The translations under genes were made by a program, and so were the position numbers. This document shows positions 49,148 through 60,346 of a stretch of DNA of 64,000 nucleotides, piece after piece; position 1 is the stretch's first letter; every line of letters begins with the position of its first letter. The stretch is taken from positions 14,875,508 through 14,939,507 of the forward strand of contig CM049313.1 in NCBI GenBank assembly GCA_026874595.1, written 5' to 3'. The notes beneath the pieces are model-generated. The model had not been told where the DNA came from, did not search any database, and saw only the letters and a list, made by a program, of their open reading frames with translations. This DNA is from Sipunculus nudus (Eukaryota > Annelida > Sipuncula > Golfingiida > Sipunculidae).

Positions 49148-52100
49148 GGTGTGGCCAGGGTCAATTTTATTTAATCTCAGAAATATATGAAAACAGTCTT
49201 GGTAATCATGTATTTTGTTCTGTTGCAGATGATGATTGTACTTGCATCCAACATATTGATGATGGTCAACTAACAGCACCATGTGTTTTGACTAGTAACA
49301 TTCAAACTGCACTTGCACCACAGGAACAGGTTAGTTCACCACTAACACCAAATTCTCTTTCTTCAGTTACCAATAACAGCACTTTTGAAAATACTAACAA
49401 TAATTTACATATTATATGTTGGACTGCAAGGGGATTAAAATCTAAATTGCATGTACCTGGATTCATACAGCTAATGGAAGAGTGTGATATACTTTGTATA
49501 GTAGAAACCTTGGCAAAATATCCTACTGAGTTCTGTGATTATTTTCAAGACTTTAACTTTTATGGGGTTTCAAGAGGTAATATGTCTAGAGGGGGAGTCC
49601 TTGTTTGTATAAGAAAAGATTGTTATATAAGAATTAAAAATATACACAAGTACACTGATTTAATTGCACTTATTGTTGATGGGATGCCCTTCAACTCTCA
49701 CAAGGATATTTTATTGTTATGTACATATGTGGCTCCAGAAAATTCACCTTTATACAATGATATTGGTGATTCTGATGGTATATTAAGGCTCGAGAATATT
49801 TTGATAGATATTGCATCTCACTATGATGAGTTATGTTTCATATTGTTGGGTGACTTTAATGCAAGGATTGGAAACTTGAATGATTTATTGAATGTGATGA
49901 GCTAGATTATGTTGGAATACAGGATGCTTATCCAAATGATACATTTAATGTGTCTAGAGAATCTAAAGATTGCAAAATTAACAAATTTGGTTATTCTCTA
50001 CAGCATCTGTGCTGTAGTTTTAATATACATGTATTGAATGGCAGAACTGCTCCTGATTTATCAGGAGAATACACTTGTGTAACAAGTACAGGACAAAGTG
50101 TGGTTGACTATATCATTATCAGCAGTGAACTTTTTAATATCATCAAAACATTCTCTGTATTGAATTTTGATGCCTCTGATAATTTTCCAATCAAATGTAC
50201 CCTAGAGTTGAATAGGGAGGTTAAAATTAGAGCAAATATAATTAAGACAGAACCATGGATAAAGTATAAACTGAAGTCAAATGATTATAATGCAATAATA
50301 GCTCTGTTGAACCAAGAAATATCAGTAAGACATTTAGATACTTTTTCAGTGTATTAATTATAATGTTGAAGAAGCCTTGAATTGTCTGATGAATTATACA
50401 TTGACTGCAGCTGAAAAAGTAAAGAAAAAACATAATCATGAGCAAAATATCGAAACACAACCTAAATGGTGGGATAAAGAGTGCCACACAGCTAAAAAAT
50501 CCAAAGACATAGCACTTAATAAATACAGACGTTCAGGATTGTTACATGATTTAAATGCATACAGGAGAGAAAGACAATCTTTTAAGAATGTATGTGATGG
50601 TAAAAAGAAAAAATGTCAAGATATTGAGATAAATTGTATATTTAATGGTAAGAACATTAATGAAATGTGGAAATATGTGCGTTACTTTAAGACATCCAGA
50701 AAACCAAATCTGATAGAAGCTTCCAGGTGGTATGATTATTTTCAAGAACTGTTTAACAAAGATAATAATAAATACAAGAAGATTTCAGATTAATAATTCA
50801 AGATTTCAGTTCAAGTAATTATGATGAGAACCTTGATTGCGGGGAACTTGGTACTTATATAGATCAGAATGAAATCAGACAAGCAGTAAACCAGATGAAA
50901 AGTGGGAAATCACCAGGTCCTGATGGTGTAACAGTTGATTTTATTGAATGTATCTTAGATTTTTTACTTCTTCCACTTGAAACTCTATATAATAAGATAT
51001 TACAAACAGGTATATTTCCAGAAGCTTGGAGCAAAGCTGTTATATATCCATTGCATAAGAAAGGGGTAGTGACAGACCCCAAAATTTATAGGGGTATTTC
51101 ATTATTGGATGTTCTTGGAAAAATATTCATGAAAATATTGTTCAACAGGCTAGTTATTTATGTAGAAGACTTAAATATAATAAGTGAATCCCAAGCAGGC
51201 TACATGAAGGGATATAGGACCATAGATAATGCCTTTGTATTGCAAGCTTTAGTACAAAAATATTTATCAAAAAGGGGAGGCAGGTTTTACTGCATAAATA
51301 TTGACTTCTCAACAGCTTTTGACAGTGTACAACATGACTTTTTATGGTATGTACTTATGAAATCTGGTATAAATGGTAAAATGCTTAAAGTTTTTAAATC
51401 CATGAACTCGAAAATGAAATCATGTGTGCTAGCAGGAAATGAGTTATCTGAATACTTTAACTGTTCTATGGGAACAAGACAAGGCTGCATGGTTAGTCCG
51501 CTGTTATTCTCCCTGTTTATAAATGAATATTTTGATACTTTGCATACTTCAGATTGTAAGGGAATTTATATAGACGAACATCTCCCAAATATAACACTGA
51601 TGTTTGCAGATGATATTGTATATTTTAGTGATACAGTTGGTAGACTTCAAAAGCAAATTGATCATTTACAAGATTTCTCTAATAAATATGGAATGAAGAT
51701 AAATCTTGATAAAACTAAAATCATGGTCTTTAGAAAAGGAGTTACACTGAAAAAGGTAGAAAGATGGTATATCGGAGGAAAAAAACTTGATGTTGTACCA
51801 CATTACAAATATCTCGGTATTGTTTTTTCTAACAGGTTATCATGGACTAAAACACAGAAACAACAGGTTATGCAAGCAAACAAAGCTGTATGTGTTATAA
51901 AGAATTTCCACAAAAATATAAGTATTTAAGTATGAATCACTTGTTTTATCTATTTGATACCTTGGTAGTACGTATTCTGATTTATGGAAGCGAGTCATGG
52001 GGGTTTACTAAAATAGAAATAATTGAAAGAGTACACATTAAATTTTGTAAGTATGTGTTAAATGTGGGAATAAACACTGCAAATTCAGCGGCACTAGGAG

Positions 52101-52804
52101 ACTGTGGACGGTATCCTCTATTTGTAACCTATTCAATAAAATGCATAAAGTACTGGTTAAAGATATTACAAATGGCAGACAAAAGATACCCAAGGCACCT
52201 ATATAATTTGATGGTAAAGTTAGATGAACAGGGAAAAATAACTTGGGCAACTCATATAAGAATATTATTGTTTAAAACAGGCTTTGGTTATGTTTGGTTA
52301 GCACAGTCTGTGGGAAAAAGCAACATTTTAATAACAAATTTTAAACAGAGACTAAAGGATATAACAATGCAGGAATGGCAAGAAGATATAACCTTATGTA
52401 ATAAGTTGGATTTCTATGGGTCTTTTAAATCAATGCTGACAGTAGAGAAGTATATTTCATATGTTCCTAACAAATGTCATAGACAGGCACTTGCCAAATT
52501 ACGATGTTCAAATCACAAATTATCCATTGAAACTGGCAGACATCAGGGAATAGCAAAAGAAGAAAGAACTTGTATGTATTGTTTTAATAGAGGATTTAAT
52601 GTATTAGAAGATGAAAGTCACTTCATGTTTGAATGTCCTATGTATGTAGATCTGAGGGTTAAGTACTTAAGAGCTGACTTACTAGAACCAAATGAACACA
52701 ATTTTAAGAAACTTTTTAATTTAAATGAACCATGTGAGATAGCTAGTGTTGCAGCATTTGTATATCATTCATTTAGAAGGAGAGAACAATCATTGGGTAA
52801 TTAA
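49148..52804 (+). pseudogene. LINE ORF2 (APE endonuclease-reverse transcriptase), frameshifted
   Basis: ORF2 makes and inserts the cDNA copy. In order: endonuclease (CIVETLAKYP, LLGDFNARIG, VDYIIISSE, then SDNFPI where the family has SDH, so the catalytic His is Asn); linker; RT from about 50890 (KSGKSPGPDGVTVDF, YRGISLLDVLGKI, RQGCMVSPLLF, and an intact FADD at 51603-51614); C-terminal region with CMYCFNRG...HFMFEC near 52572-52638. Four frameshifts, near 49893, 50350, 50790 and 51920, break it, yet each segment is otherwise open. This points to recent decay or sequence indel error. Clade assignment within APE-type LINEs is uncertain: ORF1 is L1-like, but the terminal zinc region resembles CR1/I-group elements. 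Confidence 0.88.
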
Positions 52805-53106
52805 TGTATTATGTGTTAACCTTGAACTATTGATGGCAGATTAATAACCTGATTTATAATTGGATATTTTTATTGTATTATTTGTTCATGTTTTGTTAAA
52901 ATGACAATTTGATATTTATAGTGTATTACTATGTTAATGTTTCTTTTTTTTTTGGAACTTTGGGCCTGAGGCCTTTTCCTGAATAAACTTTTTCTATTTA
53001 AAAAAAATTCTATATATATATATATAGTTAAAAGTATAGAAAGTTCAATCAGTGTGAATGTGGTTAAACCCCCGCCCAAAAAAAAATAAATCCTTAATGT
53101 GTCCCT

Positions 53107-53450
53107 TTGCAGTCCATTTTTCTCAGACTGGACAATATCGAGCGAGGATTTAATCCTTCTCCAAAGATATTTATAGCTTTTTCACCTGAAGCCCAGAAAA
53201 TTCCATATTCACGAACCTTCCAAACTCAACAATACACATGCGTTCATAGCGCACGAACAGACCCGAAATTTCTAGACTACCCCGAACACGCTGTTTTAAC
53301 ACTCCGCGAGAGTTAAGCAAGTGCGGTTCCCATGGCAGCGCACAGGGCTTGCGCTTAACAAGAATCAGAATGCCTAGCACATGCCAAGTTATGTAATATC
53401 CCGCGCATAACAAAAAGATACATCATACATGTTTACAAAATTTATGACAC
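53107..53450 (-). mobile_element. LTR-like fragment related to 20985-21661
   Basis: Shares with the two LTR-like insertions a GAAAxxxTATAAATA box region (here CTATAAATA on the minus strand at 53168-53176) flanked by a GCTTCAGGTGAAAA block and a GGAAGGTTC block. More diverged and shorter. No coding content. Confidence 0.4.
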
Positions 53451-53470
53451 TTTTATACAGTCGTAGAGCT

Positions 53471-55040
53471 CTAAGCTAAAAATAGGTTTTTAACGTCATC
53501 AGACATTTGCGGTTGGAATGGACATCGCCCCGGCAGTCTCTTTAGACGAATTTTGAAGGTAGATCTAAGGTTCTGTTCGTGATTCTTCAATGTGGAGATG
53601 CCTGGCACTCGGGTGTGACCCGGGGGGGGGATTGTAGCTGCAGTTGGTTTCTCTTTGGTTGAGATGGCTTGGCTGGGATCCCAGCTGCGATTCCCGATAC
53701 TTGTGTCTTTGTTCTTCTGGTCCTTTTCGGGCATGCCCGAGTGGACCGCTATTACGTTTTACAATCTTTCTCGGAGAAAACTTCTTTGTTGTGGCTGCTT
53801 TTGGTCGTGAATTGGCTTTTATTCTGGTTCACATGTGCTGGAATCACTGCTGGTTTCGTCTTCTTGGTTTTCAATGGCGGCAAATTGTCTCTCTTTTATT
53901 TTATCGACAGCTGACTGGAGGTTTTTCCACGCCTCTTTCAGCTCTTCATAATCTGCTGTATCCTGTTCAGCTTGGTCCAGATATTTTCTTAGGGGTTTCT
54001 GGAGTACACCTGTATTGTTGTCATAATCTTTTTCTGTTTCATGTAGGATTAGTACCTTGTCTGCTGTTATCATCATTGCGTTTTGGAGTGAATCTGCATA
54101 CTCGTTTGCTCATGTATATTGTAGTATGCTGCATGCTAGGATGTATAGTAGCTGTGTATTGCTATAGCTCTCAGTATTTGTTGGTACTACTTTAACTGGA
54201 GTTGACTTGGGTTTGGTGGGCTTTTCTGTCTGAGTTGACTCTTTGGTTGTCTGTTTTGTGATTGGTGACTTGGGTTGACTGGTGTCTATTGGTGTGTAGG
54301 TCTCTGGCGATGTAGTGGATGTTGGTGTGGCTCTAGTCTTGTTCCTGAACGATTTGAAAACCGGTCATCCCTTGTACGATGCCGCGTGTTCTCCGTTACA
54401 GTTTCCGCAGGTTCGGGTAGTTTTGGTACATTTGTTGCTTCTGTGCTGGGAACTGCCATATCTGTAGCATCTCTCTTGGATATAGCATTCTCTGCTGCAA
54501 TGGCCCACATCTCCCACAAAATGGGTGATTTACTTCTTTAAATTCCTCCACTCTATGCAGTTTGTAGCCTATACGTAGACCGTCTTTCTTGGCTGCGTCG
54601 GCTGCGCTACTGTCACTGAAGATAACCTTGACCTTGTGTATTGCTTCCTTGGAGGTGGCGCTCTTGAGATAGCTTGGCTTCCAGTAATAACTTATGTAGC
54701 TCAATAGTGTTTGTAGAGGGTGCCACTCCTGGGTGCTCTGTAGGTTGTTTGGGCTTCCTTTGAAGTCTCCGTGGACGTTTTTGCTCTGAATGGTGGGTGC
54801 CGTTTCCATTCACGATTCGCGAACACCCATTCAGTCTTTTTCCATCTATCGCCTTGTTCGGATGAACATACAGACATTCTCTGGTGCGGGTAGCCGTATC
54901 TAGTAGAATGTCCGGGAAGGCTGCTTTAAGGTTTCTGTACAAATATACAGAGTTGTCGAAAATACCACAGGGTGTCCCTTTTACAATGTATCCGTCCTCT
55001 AAGGACGAAGATTGTGAAAACGTTGCTTTAGTAAACACGT
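53471..55040 (-). pseudogene. Gag-like ORF1 of a retrotransposon with three zinc knuckles
   Basis: Reading across frames from 55038 downward gives GTPCGIFDNSVYLYRNLKAA, CLYVHPNKAIDGKRLNGCSR, then VKVIFSDSSAADAAKKDGLR (RRM-like). Three CCHC-type knuckles follow: CGRCGHCSREC, CYRYGSSQHRSNKC (first pair Cys replaced by Tyr) and CGNCNGEHAASYKGC. A Thr/Pro/Lys-rich linker and an acidic segment (LDQAEQDTADYEELKEAW) come next. This matches the nucleic-acid-binding ORF1 of jockey/CR1-type LINEs. Several frameshifts break it and no matching RT follows on this strand, so it is an orphan. Confidence 0.7.
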
Positions 55041-55289
55041 GTGGTGTGTACGGCTGCTAACTCACGACTGTGGCACAGAGCTCTAAGAACCCATTTATGC
55101 GTTAACGATATTTGACCCAACATTTGTGAACTCTAAAATAAACTGTTTACAGGAAGGAATTCTATATCATTTAACATCTTCATGTTAAGGGGTAAGGTGT
55201 TGGACAAAGATTTGCGAAATGGTTATGTTGAATGAAAGTATTGTAATATTATTAATGGTATAAGATTTCACCCATTCGGACCAGGAGAA

Positions 55290-55580
55290 AGCCGTACCAA
55301 ATCGCTTTTACAGTCCTTGTACAAATCATGTATCATGAAACGGGTTCAGACAAGATTTCCAATGAAAATATTAAAATAGGAGGTTCAGTGTTACCAACAA
55401 ATATATTGCATCTTTTCAAAATAATATTTAAAACAGAAGTTTTACCTGTTGCTATGAAAAAAAGGCCTGATCGTAAAAATCTTTCAAAAAGTAAAAATGT
55501 CCAAATAAATACTGAGGTATATGTTTACTACCAAGTATCTTCAAATTATTAGCAAAAACCATATAAGGAATAATTGAATA
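55290..55580 (+). pseudogene. LINE reverse transcriptase fragment
   Basis: 55328-55500 reads GSDKISNENIKIGGSVLPTN and LFKIIFKTEVLP. After a frameshift, 55517-55564 reads GICLLPSIFKLLAKTI, the PGxDxIxNExIKxGG ... YRGIxLLPxIxKLLxK pattern of an RT N-terminus. It is on the opposite strand from the gag-like remnant beside it and too short to classify. Confidence 0.65.
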
Positions 55581-55811
55581 ATTTATTAAATTCTCAGGTT
55601 CCCTAATTTATGTGCATACCATAGAGGCACTAGCATATATGCAACAAGAGTACTCGATTCCAAATCTTGGACTCGAGTACTTGGTAAGTATTACCCGGAC
55701 TCGAGTACTCGAGTACTCCTTTCAGCCCAACTCTGTTAGTGATATATGTATATTTTGTATGTGTAGATTTGCATATACATGTATAAATATATATATATAT
55801 GGAAAAGTAGG

Positions 55812-55815
<4 letters not shown>

Positions 55816-55855
<40 letters not shown>

Positions 55856-56050
55856 TATTTGTAAGGAATCAAACGATTGTAAGCATCGTGTTATTGATTA
55901 CTGATTAGTTTCGTACCGTTATATGGCACTCTTCAGATCGATATGACTAACACATTGCTTACAATCGTTTGATTCCTTACGCATAATATATTTATACGCT
56001 CTGTTTATACCATCGAGCACTTGCCAGTGCATTGCAAACAACCTAGAAAG

Positions 56051-56088
<38 letters not shown>
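55816..56088. repeat. 24-bp inverted repeat between two TA arrays
   Basis: Arms at 55861-55884 and 55957-55980 (GTAAGGAATCAAACGATTGT and on) are perfect inverted repeats with a 72-bp spacer. TA arrays at about 55816-55850 and 56053-56088 bracket them. The whole could fold into a cruciform or be a small foldback element. Confidence 0.65.
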
Positions 56089-56089
<1 letters not shown>

Positions 56090-57302
56090 CAAAATTTCCA
56101 TGCATATTATATAAAGTATACTTGTATTTGCGCACATTTTATTATAAACATGATATCATATTAATTGTATTTAGATTAGTGTATGAATGGTATCGTTTAA
56201 CAATTAAGTATTATCAGCGTAGTATTTTTGGCATCTTATATTATATTTAATAATGCATAATTTAATGTAGATAGATATATTTTTACTGCATTTTTACTGC
56301 AGTTCCGATATGCCACTTATGTAAATATACGTATTTGTGCGCATGTATCTGTGTGAGGGGAAATATATATTTATTAAATATAGATATATACATAATGCAA
56401 ATACATGTATCATGCATATACAAGGTAAATGATCAATTTTATATGAAATGAATAGGAATGCATATCAAGTATTTTCGTACAACAAATTAAATAATTTCAG
56501 CAATTTTGAAGTAATTTTGTTACAAAATCACATAGAATCTTCTCGCTTTAGAAACTTAAACATACTTAGGGGCCAGAGCAAACATCCCCTGAGAACAAGA
56601 ATAATTATGAATACTGAAAATTTCTGTCAATTTTCAAATTGACTGATTTTACAAATTGGCTTACACACACACTTACATATATAAATATACATTTATAATT
56701 TAGCTGATAAACCGGGCTTTTTATCGAGTTCATTGGGGGGGGGGGGTTAAATGAGAAGAATGTTGGCTAAATTATTTTACTCTAAAAGTTATAACATTTT
56801 AGAATTTTAGTGTGATACTGTCCAATCATATATGTACAAATATTTTAACATTTCCTTTATGGCGCTGTACTTGTGGCAAAAATTCATACATCGGTACGTT
56901 TACCTTGATGACCTAGATGGTCAGTGAAGATGTTTCCATTTGCGAACCGGACTTGTACGCGGGACATTCAGATCTTTGACCGGTTACATATGTTGTTATT
57001 GTTAGACCTATAAAGGTTAGATTTATTTTAGGAAAGCATGAAAGATGAATTACATGTATGTTTTAAGGCAAAGAATTTGTTCCTAAACAAGAAACGGGAA
57101 TATGCCTACATCTTTAGTCGCAGGAGCGGAACCAAGGAAGGGGGGGGGGTCCGAAAGGGCCGGACTTCGGTCAAATGTCAGGCAAAACATCCTTAAATCC
57201 GTTACCGACAGCAGGGGTTATTCATATGCACAATAGTCCTTAATCCTGTGCTAGTGGTTCCTTTGTTAGGTGACTGTGTACGCAGGCATTCCGGTCACGG
57301 CC

Positions 57303-60068
57303 CAGCGGCGTACCTAGCCTCATTGTCGCCCGGGGCGGTCTTAGAATTTGCCGCCCCTCTAACAAAACATTACAAACCTGGATAACATATTGAAAAATAT
57401 CGTGTCAAATGTCCTTGTTACAGGCTTGTATTTGACCACAACGCAATTATATGGATAGACTGGCAGGAAATTGTTCCGCAACATATTAAAGAGCAGACAT
57501 CTCTTTGCTAATGTAAATCAAAAGATCGCTCGAAGCTCAAACAATTATATTTCATCATGAAGTGAACAGAAAGGAATAAAACGAATAAATTGTCACTATA
57601 AACAGATTACATTGCAGGATACACATATAATGTGTGAAATTAAACTTTCATCATTCATGTAAACACGGTTCATGATTACTTTATAATCAGCTTGGAAAAA
57701 AACCCTTTATTTGATGAGTGTTATTCCATTCTTAACGTATACAAATACCTTGTCACATTTATAATTCCACCTCTTGTTAAGGCATATGACAGCAGGTACA
57801 CCTAATAGAGCTATTGAGATATGCATGGTACTGCTGCATGCAAGGCACTTTAGTCTTTACTAAAAAAGCGTAATTCATGGGTTAATCCTATATATGTAGG
57901 CAGGGCATGTTTCATATTTTCACATAAAAAATCCACTGTTTGGACAAACTGCCTTTGATAAATCAAAAAATGCTCTAAGTTAAAAGCATACTTTATTTCA
58001 AGGCTACATCAAAATCATTTAAGAATTATAGTGATTATGCACTTTGCGAAGTTTTATTTATGAACTTATGACTATTTGATATTCAATAAAGTATTTAAAT
58101 ACATTTCAAGTAATGATATAATTTAAGTATATATTATAATTTAATTTCAAATGATTTGTCACAATATACAACAATTGTCTGTAGGTAGTGGTTAATTAAA
58201 CTGTTAATAACAGAATCAACAGTACAGGTAAATATATCTTTAATTTAGGTTTTGAACTCTAAAAGTTAAAACTGATACTTGATACGTATATTGAACATAG
58301 ACTAAGCGGCCAGGGGGATTCATCCTGCCGGACAGTTATAATAGAATTATATTTTAAAGTTAAATAATTCCTACATAGGCCTTGGTGTTTATTGTTTTTT
58401 TATTAACGTTACTCAAAAGATCATGCAGGCCATATTGGTTAATCAAAAGACATAGGCCTTCATAGTTAATACTCATTATATACACAATAGTGTAAACGTC
58501 TGTATTTTAACAAGACTGATGTTAGAGTATGAAGAATCGTAGAAAAAGGGCGTTTCAGGTTGTTTCAGGCTGTTTTAATATCCGGGAATTTTGGGAATTC
58601 AAGGGTACAAGAATGGAAATTCTTAATACTTTCTAAGGAAAGAACAACACAATTCGTCAGAATATTTTTCGCACAACGTGTATTACAGACACCCCACCCC
58701 CACCACCGGGGGCCATTGGTCTTCTGGCAGGGTTTTTCCCTGGTGATTATCAAGTGCTGCTAGGGATTTCTGTTAACGACGACCGCCCTGAAATGCAGGC
58801 TTTTTGCATGATTGGTCAGTTTATCGATGGCGTTCTGACATTGCAAGACCACAGATCTTAACAATCAATAACCACAGATATGTATTTCTTTTTTGCGTAA
58901 AGCTTGCCTCTATAAAGATCGTCCGCAAATAATTTGGTTGGTTCCACTGCCAACTGTTTAATCCCTGAAATTCTTGAAAAGGGACAAAAAGGCCGAATTT
59001 GAACTTTTTGAGGAACTCCTTATGCCACTGATTATACTAAATCCCAGAAATGCCGCCCCCACAAATGTACAATTCGTTAGCAAATCATTCTGTAGGTTCC
59101 ACTGTCCAGTTTATTATCCCTGGAATACTTCAACATGGGATAAAAAGGCCAAATTTGTACTTTTGGAGAAATCTTTATGCCACTGATTATATTAAATCTC
59201 AGAAATGCCGCCCATGAAAATATGTAGAAAACGTTCGCTTATATCATTTGGTTGGTTCAATTGTCCAGCTTATAATCCCTGGAATACTTGAATATGGGAC
59301 AAAAAGGCCAAATTTGTACTTGCTGAGAACTCCTTATGCCACTGATTATTCTAAATCCTAGAAATGCCGCCAAACAAAAATGTATAAAACGTTGGCTAAT
59401 TATTTGGTAGGTTCCATTGTCCAGTTTATAATCAATGAAATACTTGAACATGGGACAAAAAGGTCAAACTTGTACTTTTTGAGAACTCCGTATGCCACTG
59501 ATTATACTAAATCCCAGAAATGCCGCCCCCAAAAAAGGTGCAAATCGTTCGTTAATCATTTGGTATAGGTTCCATTGTCCAGTTTATAATCCCTGGAATA
59601 CTTGAATATGGAACAAAAAACCCAAATTTGTACTTGTTGAGAACTCCTTACGCCACTGATTATACTAAATCCCAAAAATGCCGCCCATAAAAAATGTACA
59701 AAACGTTCTCTAATCTTTTAGTAGGTTCCATTGTCAAGTTTATAATCCCTGAAATACATGAACATGGGACAAAAAGGCCAAATTTGTACATTTTGAGAAT
59801 TCGTTGTGCCACTGATTATACTAAATCCCAGAAATGCCGCCCCAAAAAATTAACAAATCGTTCGCTAATCATTTGGTAGGTTCCATTGTCCAGTTTATAT
59901 CCCTGGAATACTTGAACATGTGACAAAAACGACAAATTTGTACTTTTTTAGGAATTCCTTGAGCCACTCATTATACTAATTCCTCGAAATGCCGCCCCAA
60001 AATGTGCCATCCGGGGCGGACCGCCCCTGCGGCCCCCCCCCCCCCCCCCCCCCTTTGGTACGCCACTG
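57303..60068. mobile_element. Non-autonomous hAT-like DNA transposon (~2.8 kb)
   Basis: The left end, CAGCGGCGTACC at 57303, is the inverse of the right end, which closes CTTTGGTACGCCACTG at 60068 (terminal repeat CAGYGGCGTACC). Flanks TCACGGCC and TCACGGCA form an 8-bp duplication with one mismatch. An 8-bp duplication and CAG-N-GGCG termini are hAT hallmarks. Inner GGGGCGGTC segments also pair. No transposase is encoded. The right third is a tandem array. The insertion splits dispersed repeat copy C, whose sequence continues on both sides. Confidence 0.75.
58920..60005 (+). repeat. ~156-bp tandem array inside the hAT-like element
   Basis: Seven units are registered by CCCTGGAATACTTG-type words at 58963, 59118, 59277, 59432, 59591, 59747 and 59901 (spacing 154-159). 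Each unit contains GGACAAAAAGGCCAAATTTG, TGCCACTGATTATACTAAAT and AAATGCCGCCC. The units are roughly 80-90% alike by eye. Frames across them are not genes. Confidence 0.88.
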
Positions 60069-60110
60069 TCACGGCAAATTTCCATGCAATTTAAAAACCC
60101 CGCAAATCCC

Positions 60111-60310
60111 TCACTCTCGCTCATAATATATAATACATGGTATCTGATTTCGAGCGATTTTACAGTAGGCCTAGTTGGCACTCATTGCATGGCCATCTTA
60201 ACTGGAGTGTAAAAATGGGCCGCAAGATGGCGTAGCTGTCCGTCATTGTTCTGTACTATACGCAAAAGTCAGCCAGTAAACTATATATATAATATATATA
60301 ATATATATAT

Positions 60311-60346
<36 letters not shown>

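Larger units (their letters stand above)
48388..53009 (+). mobile_element. Near-complete non-LTR retrotransposon
   Basis: A two-ORF LINE: intact ORF1 (48403-49104), then ORF2 with endonuclease, RT and a terminal CxxC...HxxxxC region (49148-52804), a ~200-bp 3' UTR with GGGCCTGAGGCC and AATAAA, and an A-rich end near 53007. TA repeats abut both ends (about 48310-48387 and 53010-53026). The 5' untranslated part is only ~15 bp, so the 5' end may be slightly truncated. Confidence 0.9.
56701..60110 (+). repeat. Dispersed element (copy C), split by a hAT-like insertion
   Basis: Starts TAGCTGATAAACCGGGCTTT at 56701 and runs to 57302. It resumes at 60069 (TCACGGCAAATTTCCATGCA), which matches the continuation seen in copies A and B (CCATGCA, CCACGCAATAA). 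The 2.8 kb between is the inserted DNA transposon. Confidence 0.75.

Noticed and set aside
53644-54195. 183-codon plus-strand frame rich in Leu/Phe/Cys, membrane-protein-like
   Set aside because: It is the antisense of the gag-like ORF1 remnant, which has zinc knuckles on the minus strand; hydrophobicity is a by-product.
58974-59879. Series of 60-70 codon frames with similar peptides
   Set aside because: They repeat because the DNA is a ~156-bp tandem array, whose period varies by non-multiples of three.
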